64,000 nucleotides of DNA. It comes from Micromonospora sp. WMMD1128. GTDB taxonomy: Bacteria; Actinomycetota; Actinomycetes; Mycobacteriales; Micromonosporaceae. The stretch spans positions 6,722,001 through 6,786,000 of the forward strand of contig NZ_CP114902.1 of the NCBI RefSeq assembly GCF_027497235.1, read 5' to 3'. Below are positions 26,194-34,400 of the stretch, one piece after another (the stretch's first letter is position 1; every line of letters starts with the position of its first letter). The translations under genes and the position numbers were made by a program. Below the pieces are notes generated by a model. The model searched no databases. It was given only the letters and a program-made list of their open reading frames with translations, and had not been told where the DNA came from.

Positions 26194-26869
26194 CCCGGGC
26201 GGCGTCGACGTCTGGACCGTACACCTGGACCGGGACGTCGACGCCGCCCACTGGCTCAGCGCGGCCGAGCTGCGGCGGGCCGCCGCCGTCGGCGACCCGG
26301 ACGGACGCCGCCGCTTCGTGGTGGCGCACGCCGCGTTGAACGCGATCCTCGCCGACCGGCTGGACCTGCGCCCCACCGCGCTGCCGCTGCGCCGCAACCC
26401 GCGCGGGCGGCCGTACCTGCCGGGCCGGTCGCTGCACTTCAGCCTGGCGCACGCCGGGGATCGGGCGTTGATCGCGGTCGCCGGCCGGGAGGTCGGTGTG
26501 GACCTCGACCATCCCCGGCCGGGGCTGGATCCGCGGCGGATGGCCGCACGTTTCTTCACCCCCGCGGAGGCCGCCCGGGTGGCGGCGGCGGGCACCGCGG
26601 CCTACGCGGCGTACCTGCGGCTGTGGACCCGCAAGGAGGCGTGCGTCAAGGCCGCCGGCGCGCGCCTGGCGCTCGGGCTGCGGCTGCCGGTCCCCGGCGC
26701 GGCGGGCGGGGCGGTGGTCCGCGACCCGTCCAACCGGCTGCCCGGCGCCTACTTCCTCCGGGACCTGCCCGACCACGGACTCTTCCGCGCTGCCGTGGCA
26801 CTGGCCGGCACGGATCCGGCACGCTGCCACCGCCGCGAGTTCCGCCGCGATCTCCGACGGAAGCCGTGA
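26186..26869 (+). CDS. Sfp-type 4'-phosphopantetheinyl transferase
   Basis: A 227-residue PPTase that would convert the two ACPs (and possibly others) from apo to holo form using CoA. Motifs: RGRPYLPG, HFSLAHAGD, the Mg site VGVDLDHPRP (about residues 107-116) and the signature LWTRKEACVKA (about 147-157). The GTG start overlaps the dehydrogenase gene by 8 bp. It is the last gene of the operon and is followed by a strong hairpin terminator. A dedicated PPTase supports the reading of this operon as a self-contained carrier-protein pathway. Confidence 0.94.
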   Translation: MTDPGGVDVWTVHLDRDVDAAHWLSAAELRRAAAVGDPDGRRRFVVAHAALNAILADRLDLRPTALPLRRNPRGRPYLPGRSLHFSLAHAGDRALIAVAGREVGVDLDHPRPGLDPRRMAARFFTPAEAARVAAAGTAAYAAYLRLWTRKEACVKAAGARLALGLRLPVPGAAGGAVVRDPSNRLPGAYFLRDLPDHGLFRAAVALAGTDPARCHRREFRRDLRRKP

Positions 26870-26871
26870 CG

Positions 26872-26915
26872 GACGACGACGGGGGAGCCGGACGTCCGGC
26901 TCCCCCGTCATCGTC
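26872..26915. terminator. Strong bidirectional terminator between biosynthetic operon and ino1
   Basis: A perfect 26-base palindrome at 26881-26906 (arms of 13, GGGGGAGCCGGAC then its complement) is extended on both sides by GACGACGAC and GTCATCGTC with one mismatch. This gives a stem of about 22 bp between two convergent genes. Confidence 0.85.
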
Positions 26916-26921
26916 CGACGG

Positions 26922-28001
26922 TCAGCGTTCGACCTCGCCGCGGATGAAGCGCTCCACGGCGTCCCGGGCGGCGGCGTCGTCGTACTGCTCGGGCGGCGAC
27001 TTCATGAAGTACGAGGAGGCGGAGAGGATCGGCCCGCCGACCCCCCGGTCCAGGGCGATCTTGGCCGCCCGGACCGCGTCGATGATCACGCCGGCGGAGT
27101 TGGGGGAGTCCCAGACCTCGAGCTTGTACTCCAATTGCAGGGGCACGTCGCCGAACGCCCGCCCCTCCAGGCGCACCAGCGCGTACTTGCGGTCCTCCAG
27201 GAACGGCACGTAGTCGCTGGGGCCGATGTGCACGTCGCCGGCGGCCATCTCGCGGGGCACCTGCGAGGTGACGGCCCGGGTCTTGGACAGCTTCTTCGAC
27301 GCCAGGCGCTTACGCTCCAGCATGTTCATGAAGTCCATGTTGCCGCCGAAGTTGAGCTGGTAGGTGCGCTCCAGCCGGACCCCGCGATCCTCGAAGAGCT
27401 TCGCCAGCACCCGGTGGGTGATGGTGGCGCCCACCTGCGACTTGATGTCGTCGCCGATGATCGGCACGCCGGCGTCGGTGAACCGGGCCGCCCACGCCGG
27501 GTCCGAGGCGATGAACACCGGCAGCGCGTTGACGAACCCCACCCCCGCCTCCAGCGCACACTGTGCGTAGAACCGGTCGGCGTCCTCCGATCCCACCGGC
27601 AGGTATGACACGAGGACGTCGGCCCCGGACTCGCGCAGGGTACGCACCACGTCGACGGCCTGCTCGTCGGACTCCTCGATCATCTCCCGGTAGTAGTCAC
27701 CGAGACCGTCGAACGTCGGGCCGCGCCGCACGACGACCCCGGACGGCGGGACGTCGCAGATCTTGATGGTGTTGTTGCCGCTCGCGACGATGGCCTCGGA
27801 GAGGTCCCGGCCCACCTTCTTGGCGTCCACGTCGAAGGCCGCGACGAACTCGATGTCGCCGACGTGATAGCCGCCGAAGGCGACGTGCATGAGGCCGGGA
27901 ACGGTGTCGGTGACCCTCGCGTCCCGGTAGTACTCAACGCCTTGCACCAGCGACGCGGCACAGTTGCCGACCCCGGCGATGGCGACGCGGACTGCGCCCA
28001 C
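26922..28001 (-). CDS. ino1: Myo-inositol-1-phosphate synthase
   Basis: A 359-residue NAD-dependent synthase converting glucose-6-phosphate to 1L-myo-inositol-1-phosphate, the precursor of mycothiol and phosphatidylinositol in actinomycetes. It starts [18 protein letters not shown] (Rossmann fold) and carries [29 protein letters not shown], the core [17 protein letters not shown] and [16 protein letters not shown], all diagnostic of the bacterial-type enzyme. The GTG at 28001 is chosen because AAGGAGG lies six bases upstream; the open frame continues to 28820 as a shadow. Usually housekeeping, but its position beside cyclitol-type dehydrogenase, aminotransferase and phosphatase genes leaves room for a pathway role. 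Confidence 0.95.
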   Translation of the reverse strand: MGAVRVAIAGVGNCAASLVQGVEYYRDARVTDTVPGLMHVAFGGYHVGDIEFVAAFDVDAKKVGRDLSEAIVASGNNTIKICDVPPSGVVVRRGPTFDGLGDYYREMIEESDEQAVDVVRTLRESGADVLVSYLPVGSEDADRFYAQCALEAGVGFVNALPVFIASDPAWAARFTDAGVPIIGDDIKSQVGATITHRVLAKLFEDRGVRLERTYQLNFGGNMDFMNMLERKRLASKKLSKTRAVTSQVPREMAAGDVHIGPSDYVPFLEDRKYALVRLEGRAFGDVPLQLEYKLEVWDSPNSAGVIIDAVRAAKIALDRGVGGPILSASSYFMKSPPEQYDDAAARDAVERFIRGEVER

Positions 28002-28065
28002 GTGGTGCCTCCTTCTCTCTTCGACTGAACTCCATTCAACCGATCCGCTCGTTCCGGTCTCCACC

Positions 28066-28089
28066 TCGATGTCCTGAACAGGACATCGA
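28066..28089. promoter_or_regulatory. 24-bp palindrome, candidate operator
   Basis: Perfect 11-base arms TCGATGTCCTG and CAGGACATCGA around AA lie in the 169-bp divergent promoter region between ino1 and the two-component kinase gene. A second imperfect inverted repeat (GGGCCCAC ... GTGGGTCCC) lies at 28093-28114. This is a typical size and symmetry for a dimeric regulator site controlling ino1, the kinase gene, or both. Confidence 0.6.
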
Positions 28090-28170
28090 CGAGGGCCCAC
28101 CTCGCGTGGGTCCCGGCCGGACGGTTCCGGGGCCGCATACTGGGGACCGCCGTGCGTTGAGGAGCCGATC

Positions 28171-29322
28171 GTGCCGTTGTCCATGTCCCTTCCGGCCACC
28201 GTCCGATCGCGGGCCTGGCCCACGCGGCTGCCCCGCAACGCCACGCTCTGGCTGGACGGGTTGATCGCATTGGCGGTGTTCGTCGGCACCGCCCTGCCGG
28301 TGACGTTCTCGCAGGACGGGAAGGTCTGGCACATCCTGGTGGCCGCCGGAGCCTCGCTGCCGCTGATCTGGCGTCGGCGGGCTCCGCTGCTCACCACGGT
28401 GACCGTGGGCCTGGCGATCAGCGTCCTCGGGCTGTCGCACCAACTGCCGCCGCTGCCCTTCGGGCCGCTCGTCGCGACGTACACGTTCGCCTTGCTGAGC
28501 CCGTCGCCCTGGCGGCAGATCGCGATCGGGGTGCAGGCCGTCGGCGTGGTGGTCTCGCTCGTGGTGCCCGGCGAGAGCGCCGCCACCTTCGGATACGTGG
28601 GGATGGCGTACGTGGCGGCGTACAGCATGGGGATCGCCTCCCGGGGTCGCGGCGACCGGATCGCGGTGCTCGAGGAACGGGCGGCCCGCCAGGAGGAGGA
28701 ACGAGCCACCGCCGCCGCCCGCGACCGCAACCGGATCGCCCGCGAGGTGCACGACATCGTCGCGCACACGGTCGCGATCATGGTGGTCCAGGCGGAGGCC
28801 GGGCCGGTGGTGGCCCGCACCGACCCGGCCCGGGTGGAGAAGACCTTCGAGGTGATCGCCGAGAGCGGCCGGTCCGCGATCGCCCAGCTCCGGCGATCGT
28901 TGGCCGCGCTGCGTTCGGCGGAGGGCGAGGAGCCGCCGGCCCCGGTGCGCGGGGTGGGCGACGTGCCGCAGCTGCTCGGCGAGGTGCGTCAGGGCGGCCT
29001 GGAGGCGGCGCTGCGCTGGCGCGGGCAGCAGCGGCCACTGCCCGCCGACGTGGACGCCACGATCTTCCGGGTGGTGCAGGAGGCGCTGACCAACACCATC
29101 CGGCACGCGCGGGCGTCGATGGTGGACGTGCTGATCGAGTTCGGTCCGCGCGACATCCGGGTCACGGTCACCGACGACGGTGTCGGCGCGGTGGACGTCG
29201 GTGGCGGATACGGAATGATGGGCATGCGGGAGCGGGTCACCGCCTGTGGCGGTGAGCTGTCCGTCGGAGCGGGTCCCGACGGCGGCGGCTTCACGGTGAG
29301 CGCCGTCCTGCCCGCCGAGTGA
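28171..29322 (+). CDS. NarL-type sensor histidine kinase
   Basis: A 383-residue kinase with about five hydrophobic segments in the first 170 residues. A short coiled region ([20 protein letters not shown]) leads to the HisKA_3 box [21 protein letters not shown] with the phospho-accepting His. The ATPase domain shows [39 protein letters not shown] and GGELSVG. The GTG start has GAGGAG upstream. The response regulator follows directly. Divergent from ino1, it shares the palindrome-containing promoter region. The neighbouring MMPL exporter could be its target (inference). Confidence 0.93.
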   Translation: MPLSMSLPATVRSRAWPTRLPRNATLWLDGLIALAVFVGTALPVTFSQDGKVWHILVAAGASLPLIWRRRAPLLTTVTVGLAISVLGLSHQLPPLPFGPLVATYTFALLSPSPWRQIAIGVQAVGVVVSLVVPGESAATFGYVGMAYVAAYSMGIASRGRGDRIAVLEERAARQEEERATAAARDRNRIAREVHDIVAHTVAIMVVQAEAGPVVARTDPARVEKTFEVIAESGRSAIAQLRRSLAALRSAEGEEPPAPVRGVGDVPQLLGEVRQGGLEAALRWRGQQRPLPADVDATIFRVVQEALTNTIRHARASMVDVLIEFGPRDIRVTVTDDGVGAVDVGGGYGMMGMRERVTACGGELSVGAGPDGGGFTVSAVLPAE

Positions 29323-29350
29323 GTTGCTACGTATCGAGGAGTGGCGCCCC

Positions 29351-30016
29351 ATGGTGCGCATCGTGGTCGTCGACGACCAGGACCTGGTTCGGGGCGGCTT
29401 CGCCATGATCCTGGACGCGGAGCCGGATCTGACCGTGGTGGGCGAGGCGGCGGACGGCCTGGAGGCCCTGCGGGTGGTGGCCGAGAAGAAGCCGGACGTG
29501 GTGGTCATGGACATCCGGATGGAGGGCCCGATCGACGGCATCGAGGCCACCCGCCGGATCTGCGCCACCACGGACGCCCGGGTGCTCATCCTCACCACGT
29601 TCGACGTCGACGAACACGTGCACGACGCGCTGCGGGCCGGCGCGAACGGCTTCCTCCTCAAGACCATGCGCCGGGCGGAGCTGGTCGAGGCGGTCCGGGT
29701 GATCGCCAAGGGGGAGGCGCTGCTCGCCCCGACGGTGACCCGGCGGGTGATCGCCGACCTGCTGCGTCGGCCCCGGGGCGCGATCCGCCCGCCGGCCCGG
29801 TTGGACGAGTTGACCGGCCGGGAGCGGGAGACTTTGTCCCTGGTCGCCCGTGGGCTCTCCAACGCCGAGATCGCCGCCCGACTGACGGTGAGCGACCACA
29901 CCGTCAAGACCCATGTCAGCAACGTGCTGGCCAAGCTGGGCCTGCGGGACCGGGTGCAGGCGGTGGTCTTCTCCTACGAGGCCGGCCTGATCAGTCCCGG
30001 TGAGGATCTCGACTGA
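29351..30016 (+). CDS. NarL/LuxR-type response regulator
   Basis: A 221-residue regulator with receiver VRIVVVDDQDLVRGGF, phospho-acceptor in VVVMDIRMEGPIDG, Thr switch region ILTTFDVDE, Lys in FLLKTMRR, and a LuxR helix-turn-helix LTGRERETLSLVARGLSN ... TVKTHVSNVLAKLGL. The ATG at 29351 has GAGGAG about nine bases upstream; an upstream ATG at 29324 would add nine atypical residues. Cognate regulator of the preceding kinase. Confidence 0.94.
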   Translation: MVRIVVVDDQDLVRGGFAMILDAEPDLTVVGEAADGLEALRVVAEKKPDVVVMDIRMEGPIDGIEATRRICATTDARVLILTTFDVDEHVHDALRAGANGFLLKTMRRAELVEAVRVIAKGEALLAPTVTRRVIADLLRRPRGAIRPPARLDELTGRERETLSLVARGLSNAEIAARLTVSDHTVKTHVSNVLAKLGLRDRVQAVVFSYEAGLISPGEDLD

Positions 30017-30129
30017 ACGCTCTCCCTCGCACGGGTGAGTCCAGATTTCGCTCTCGGCGGCGATCTGCTGGGGCGCTCGCTTCTTCAGGATGAGATCACA
30101 TCGATTTTTATGTCCTGAGGAGCTGTGTG

Positions 30130-32235
30130 ATGATCCGTGTCGTTACGCGTTTCGCTCGCCGGCGCCCCGCCGTCGTGCTCGTCATCTGGCTGGTGATCGC
30201 CGCGGCCGGGTTCACGGTCGGCAACGGCGTCTTCGCCCGGATGACGACCACGGTGGGTGCCATCGCCGGCAGTGAGTCGCAGCAGGGCGCCAAGGCGCTC
30301 GGTGACGCCAAGCTCGCGCCACCCGTGATCAACGCGGTCATCTCCGGCGGCTCGGCCACCGACCCCGCCTTCCGCACCAAGGTCTCCACGGCGCTCACCG
30401 AGCTGCGCGCCACCGACGGCGTGCTCGCGGTGAACGACCCGTTCGCCCCCGGGGCCCCGGTCGCCACCGACGGCGCGGCGGTCGTGGTGAACGTGGAACT
30501 GGCACACCAGGGCGACCTGCTGGCCGACAAGGTGCGCAACCAGTTGACCGGGATCGACGGGACGACCGCGGTGGTCGCCGGTGGGCCGCTCACCGACCGC
30601 GAGTTCAACGACCAGGCCACCTCGGACACCCGGCGAGCCGAGATCATCTCCGCGCCGTTGCTGCTGCTCCTGCTGCTGTTGGTCTTCATGTCGCTGATCG
30701 CCGCCGGGCTGCCGCTGCTGATCGCGCTGGTAGGCGTCGGCGGCACCTTCACCACGCTGCTGGTGATGAGCTTCTTCACCGACGTGTCGATCTACTCGAT
30801 CCAGGTCACCACGATGCTCGCCATCGGTCTCGGCGTCGACTACGCGCTGCTGATGGTCAGCCGGTTCCGGGAGGAACGGGCGCTCACCGAGGACGCGGCG
30901 GAGGCGCTCGTGCGGGCCTCCGAACGCGCCGGCCGTACCATCGTCTTCTCCGGTCTGACCATCGCGGTCAGCCTGGCCAGCCTGGTGGTCTTCGCCGATC
31001 CGTTCCTGCGGTCGATCGGCGTGGCCGGCGCCGCCGTGGTGCTTATCGACATGCTCGCCGCGATCACCCTGCTTCCCGCGCTGCTCCAGTTGCTGCGTAA
31101 CAGGATCAAGCCGGTCCGGGCGCGGAAGGAGCGCGGCCGGTCCTTCGCCGCGGTCGCCCGTGGGGTGCAGAAGATGCCGGTGCTGACCCTGCTGGTGGTG
31201 CTCGCCGGCCTGATCGTGGCCGGACTGTCGGTGACCAACCTGAGGCTGGACACCAGCAACCCCAAGTCGCTGCCGGCCGACAGCGCCACCCGCCAGCTCA
31301 CCGAGGAACTGCGGGAGCACTTCCCGGCGCTCGCCGGTCCGAGCGCGATCACGATCGTCGCCCGGACCTCGGCCGACGACCCCGACCTGGCCGAGTTCCG
31401 GCAGCGGGTCGCCGCGGTACCCGGCGTGTCCGGGGTGTATCCGGGGCGCAGCGGCGGCGGGTTGGCCGTCCTGCAGGCGACCCCGAAGAACCCGACGAGC
31501 GACCCGGACACCATCCGGGCGGTACGCGACATCCGCGCCCTGAACGCCCCCTTCACGGTGCAGGTCACCGGGGACGCGGCCCGCCTCAGCGACTATCAGC
31601 AGGAGCTGCGCGACCGCCTCCCGATCGCCGGCGGCATCGTGCTGCTTGCCACCTTCATCCTGCTGCTGGCCTTCACCCGATCGGTGCTGATCCCGCTGAA
31701 GGCCGTGCTCACCAACCTGCTGAGCCTGGTCGCCGCGCTCGGTCTGGTGGTCTGGGTGTTCCAGGAGGGCCACCTGGTCGGCCTGCTCGGCGGTGAGCGG
31801 CTCGACGGCATCGACCTGACCGTGCCGGTGGTGGTCGCGGCGATCGCGTTCGGTCTCTCCACCGACTACGAGGTCTTCGTCCTGTCCCGGATCCGCGAGC
31901 GCCGGTTCGCCGGCGCGGCCCCGGACCAGGCCGTCCGGGAGGGCCTGCAGCGCAGCGGCGGCATCGTGACCGCGGCTGCCCTGCTCCTCGCGGTCACCTT
32001 CGCCGGGTTCATGACCGGGGGCTTCGCCCCGATCAAGGAGGTCGGCCTGGGCCTGGTGCTGGCCGTCCTGATCGACGCGGTGATCGTCCGGATGCTGCTG
32101 GTTCCGGCGACGATGGCGATTCTCGGACGCGCCGCGTGGTGGGCGCCCCGCTTCCTGGGTGGCCGGCCGCCGGTCCCCTCCGCCCCGGCCGCCGGTGACG
32201 TGCAGCCGGAGCTGACGGCCACCGCCCAGGGCTGA
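30130..32235 (+). CDS. MMPL-family RND-type membrane transporter
   Basis: A protein of about 701 residues with the two-fold MMPL layout: TM1 (about residues 15-35), a large extracytoplasmic loop, TM2-6 (about 180-330, including SIQVTTMLAIGLGVDYALLMVSRFREE), a second TM and loop, then TM8-12 with VVAAIAFGLSTDYEVFVLSRIRER. The GxDYxLL/STDYEVF motifs carry the proton-relay Asp and Tyr residues of the family. Such pumps export lipids or hydrophobic metabolites in actinomycetes. ATG 30130 has GAGGAG seven bases upstream, and GTG 30127 is nearly equivalent. It stands between the two halves of the putative biosynthetic locus and could export its lipid product, although the MATE gene is a closer candidate. 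Confidence 0.93.
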   Translation: MIRVVTRFARRRPAVVLVIWLVIAAAGFTVGNGVFARMTTTVGAIAGSESQQGAKALGDAKLAPPVINAVISGGSATDPAFRTKVSTALTELRATDGVLAVNDPFAPGAPVATDGAAVVVNVELAHQGDLLADKVRNQLTGIDGTTAVVAGGPLTDREFNDQATSDTRRAEIISAPLLLLLLLLVFMSLIAAGLPLLIALVGVGGTFTTLLVMSFFTDVSIYSIQVTTMLAIGLGVDYALLMVSRFREERALTEDAAEALVRASERAGRTIVFSGLTIAVSLASLVVFADPFLRSIGVAGAAVVLIDMLAAITLLPALLQLLRNRIKPVRARKERGRSFAAVARGVQKMPVLTLLVVLAGLIVAGLSVTNLRLDTSNPKSLPADSATRQLTEELREHFPALAGPSAITIVARTSADDPDLAEFRQRVAAVPGVSGVYPGRSGGGLAVLQATPKNPTSDPDTIRAVRDIRALNAPFTVQVTGDAARLSDYQQELRDRLPIAGGIVLLATFILLLAFTRSVLIPLKAVLTNLLSLVAALGLVVWVFQEGHLVGLLGGERLDGIDLTVPVVVAAIAFGLSTDYEVFVLSRIRERRFAGAAPDQAVREGLQRSGGIVTAAALLLAVTFAGFMTGGFAPIKEVGLGLVLAVLIDAVIVRMLLVPATMAILGRAAWWAPRFLGGRPPVPSAPAAGDVQPELTATAQG

Positions 32236-32239
32236 AAGA

Positions 32240-32273
32240 CCGGGGCGGGGCAGCCCCTGCTGCCCCGCCCCGG
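32240..32273. terminator. Bidirectional hairpin terminator
   Basis: A 14-bp perfect stem (CCGGGGCGGGGCAG and its complement) with a six-base loop lies between the convergent MMPL and condensation-domain genes. Confidence 0.8.
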
Positions 32274-32286
32274 TTGATCGGTTCGT

Positions 32287-33723
32287 TCAGTGCGGGGCCA
32301 CCACGCCGCGGTGCAGACCGGCGGCCTCGCCGACCTCGGAGAGGAGGAGATCCGTGTCGAGCAGCCGCAGCAGCGTCCGATCCACTCCGACCAGGACGGC
32401 ACGGATGAGGTCCGGGGGCAGCAGAGTGGTGTCCGCGAGCAACGTCCAGCGCAGGTGCCCCGGCGCGTCGAGCACGTCACCGACCTCCATGAAGAACGAG
32501 GACCCGGCCGGCCGGCGCTCGGTCCACCGGAAGCTCGGCTCGGCCAGGGCCCGCCGCACCTCGTCGGGGTCGAGCGACACGGCGGCGGGCGGTGTCTCCG
32601 GCGCGCCGCGCATGTCGTTGAAGAAGCATCGGATCTCCGGCTCGGCGCCGCGTTCCCGGCTCACTTCGGCCAGCGCCGCCCACCCGTCGACCGGGTCGAA
32701 GCGGCCATGCCGGAACGACCGCACGGCCGTGATCCAGCAGTGCCGGACCAGGTCGGAGAAGGCCGGCCCGGTCAGGTCGACGACGGCCGGCATGTGCTGG
32801 GTCAGCGTGCCGACCGAGGCCCGCAGCGGCGCGGTGGTGCGGTTGCCGGTGACCAGCAGCAGCCCGCACCTGTCGGTCTCGGCGACCACACCCAGCAGGG
32901 CCGCGGTCACCGCGAGCGCGACCGTGGCGGTGCTGGTGCGGTACCGCTCGGCGAGCGCCCCCAGCATCGGCGCCGAGACCGGCGAGTCCAGGACACCGCG
33001 CCAGAACCGGGGTTCGGCCGGGTCCACCGGCCGGATCCCGGCGAAGTTGTCGAGCGGCACCGCGTCCAACTGCCGGCGCAGGTGGGCCACGGCGGCGGCG
33101 CTGACCTTCCGGCCCCGGGGGGAACGCTCGAAGGCGGCGAGGTCGGCGGGATGAACCAGTTCCGGAGCCGCCGGATCGGGGCGCCCCGCCGCCCGGCAGG
33201 CGAGCATCTCCGCCAGCACCCGTGCCGCCAGACGGCTGCTCTGCAGGTCGGCCGCCAGGTGGGAGATGCAGAGCACCAGAGCCCGGGGCACACCCGCGTG
33301 CACGTAGACCAGAACGCGCATCGGCAGTTCCCGATCGTGATCGAACGGTGTCGCCTCGAGCTGCTCGTCCAGGTCCCGGGCGGTCGCCGCGAACTGCTCG
33401 GCCGGACCGGTGCCGGAGAAGACCCCGACCGGGATGCTGCCGCGGTCGAGCACCTCCTGGACCAGCCGGCCGTCCCGTCGCGGGAACCGCGTGCGCAGTG
33501 CCTCGAAGCGACCCGCCAGCGCACCCACCGCGGCGCACACCATGGCCAGGTCCACTCCCGCAGGGATCAGCACCGGCACCGTGACGTTGTAGGCGGTGCC
33601 CGGCGGCATCCGGCGGATGTCGCGTTCCACGAGCACCTGCCCCCAGGTCAGGTGCTCGGTGAGCGCCCGGGAGCCGGTGAAGTGCGCCGGCTGCCAGCGC
33701 ACGTCGGCGGTCAGGCCGGACAC
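32287..33723 (-). CDS. Free-standing NRPS condensation-domain-like protein
   Basis: A 478-residue protein of the condensation/acyltransferase (chloramphenicol-acetyltransferase-like) fold. The core motif reads CISHLAADLQSS (about residues 154-165). The second, catalytic His and the structural Asp of HHxxxDG are kept, while the first His and the Gly are changed. The following segments ATVALAVTAALLGVV and LLVTGNRTTAPLRASVGTLTQHMPAVVDL match the C-domain latch and floor-loop regions. No adenylation or carrier domain is attached, so it would join ACP-bound substrates or free amines in trans. The GTG at 33723 overlaps the upstream gene by 13 bp. Last gene of the MATE-led operon. Confidence 0.85.
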   Translation of the reverse strand: MSGLTADVRWQPAHFTGSRALTEHLTWGQVLVERDIRRMPPGTAYNVTVPVLIPAGVDLAMVCAAVGALAGRFEALRTRFPRRDGRLVQEVLDRGSIPVGVFSGTGPAEQFAATARDLDEQLEATPFDHDRELPMRVLVYVHAGVPRALVLCISHLAADLQSSRLAARVLAEMLACRAAGRPDPAAPELVHPADLAAFERSPRGRKVSAAAVAHLRRQLDAVPLDNFAGIRPVDPAEPRFWRGVLDSPVSAPMLGALAERYRTSTATVALAVTAALLGVVAETDRCGLLLVTGNRTTAPLRASVGTLTQHMPAVVDLTGPAFSDLVRHCWITAVRSFRHGRFDPVDGWAALAEVSRERGAEPEIRCFFNDMRGAPETPPAAVSLDPDEVRRALAEPSFRWTERRPAGSSFFMEVGDVLDAPGHLRWTLLADTTLLPPDLIRAVLVGVDRTLLRLLDTDLLLSEVGEAAGLHRGVVAPH

Positions 33724-34400
33724 GATGCGTAGCCATCCAGTGTCCGGACCGCCGCGTCCCGGCGGTTCTCCAGGTAGAGCTCGTTCCACCGGCCCAGCGC
33801 CACGTCGGACGCGTGCGGGCCGAGGAACCGGGCGGTGACCGAGGCGCGGTAGGCGGCCCAGGTGGTCGCCGGGCTGACCAGCCGGCTGGCAGCCGGCACG
33901 GTCCGCGCCGGCCCGACCGGCAGGTCGCTGCCGGCGGACACGGCGTCGGCCCAGCTCTCCTGCGCGTCGAGGGCGGCCAGCACGGCGTCGAACGGCAGGC
34001 CCCGCAGCTCGGTGGCCGCCACCGCGCGGCTGCGGAAGCCGGTCGCCGATACCGGGCCGAACCGCTCGATCGCGATCGCCACCGGCAGCATCGCCCGCGG
34101 CGCGAACCACTCGCAGCCGAGCACGGCCAGCGTGGGCAGGCCGCCGGTGTCGGGGTCGTCCGCCGTGACGATCCGCCACTCCGCGAAGGGCAGCGCGATG
34201 CCCGCGGACCGGAACGTGGCCGCGTCGGCGCCGCAGTCCGGGCAGGCCATCACCCGGACCGCCATCGGCGGTGCGGGCGGGCGGATCACCCCCGGCGGCT
34301 GATCGGCCGGGATGAGGAAGTGCGCCGCGACCTCGCGGCGCGCCATCCGTTCGACAAGGGTGCCCAGGGCCGGGTCAGGAGTCGTGGCAAGCGTGGTCAT
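33711..34400 (-). CDS. Protein of unknown function, weak thioredoxin-fold (DUF929-like) resemblance
   Basis: A 229-residue protein without a confident family. It has a CPDCG pair near residue 58. The segment LGCEWFAPRAMLPVAIAIERFGPVS (about residues 88-112) is spaced like the CxxC-helix of DUF929/thioredoxin-fold proteins, but only one Cys remains there. The C-terminus (SPATTWAAYRASVTARFLG ... WNELYLENRR) is helical. No signal peptide is obvious. The ATG at 34400 follows GAGAGGA. It overlaps the glycosyltransferase-like gene by 26 bp and the condensation gene by 13 bp, so it is co-expressed with both. The role is unknown. Confidence 0.7.
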   Translation of the reverse strand: MTTLATTPDPALGTLVERMARREVAAHFLIPADQPPGVIRPPAPPMAVRVMACPDCGADAATFRSAGIALPFAEWRIVTADDPDTGGLPTLAVLGCEWFAPRAMLPVAIAIERFGPVSATGFRSRAVAATELRGLPFDAVLAALDAQESWADAVSAGSDLPVGPARTVPAASRLVSPATTWAAYRASVTARFLGPHASDVALGRWNELYLENRRDAAVRTLDGYASCPA

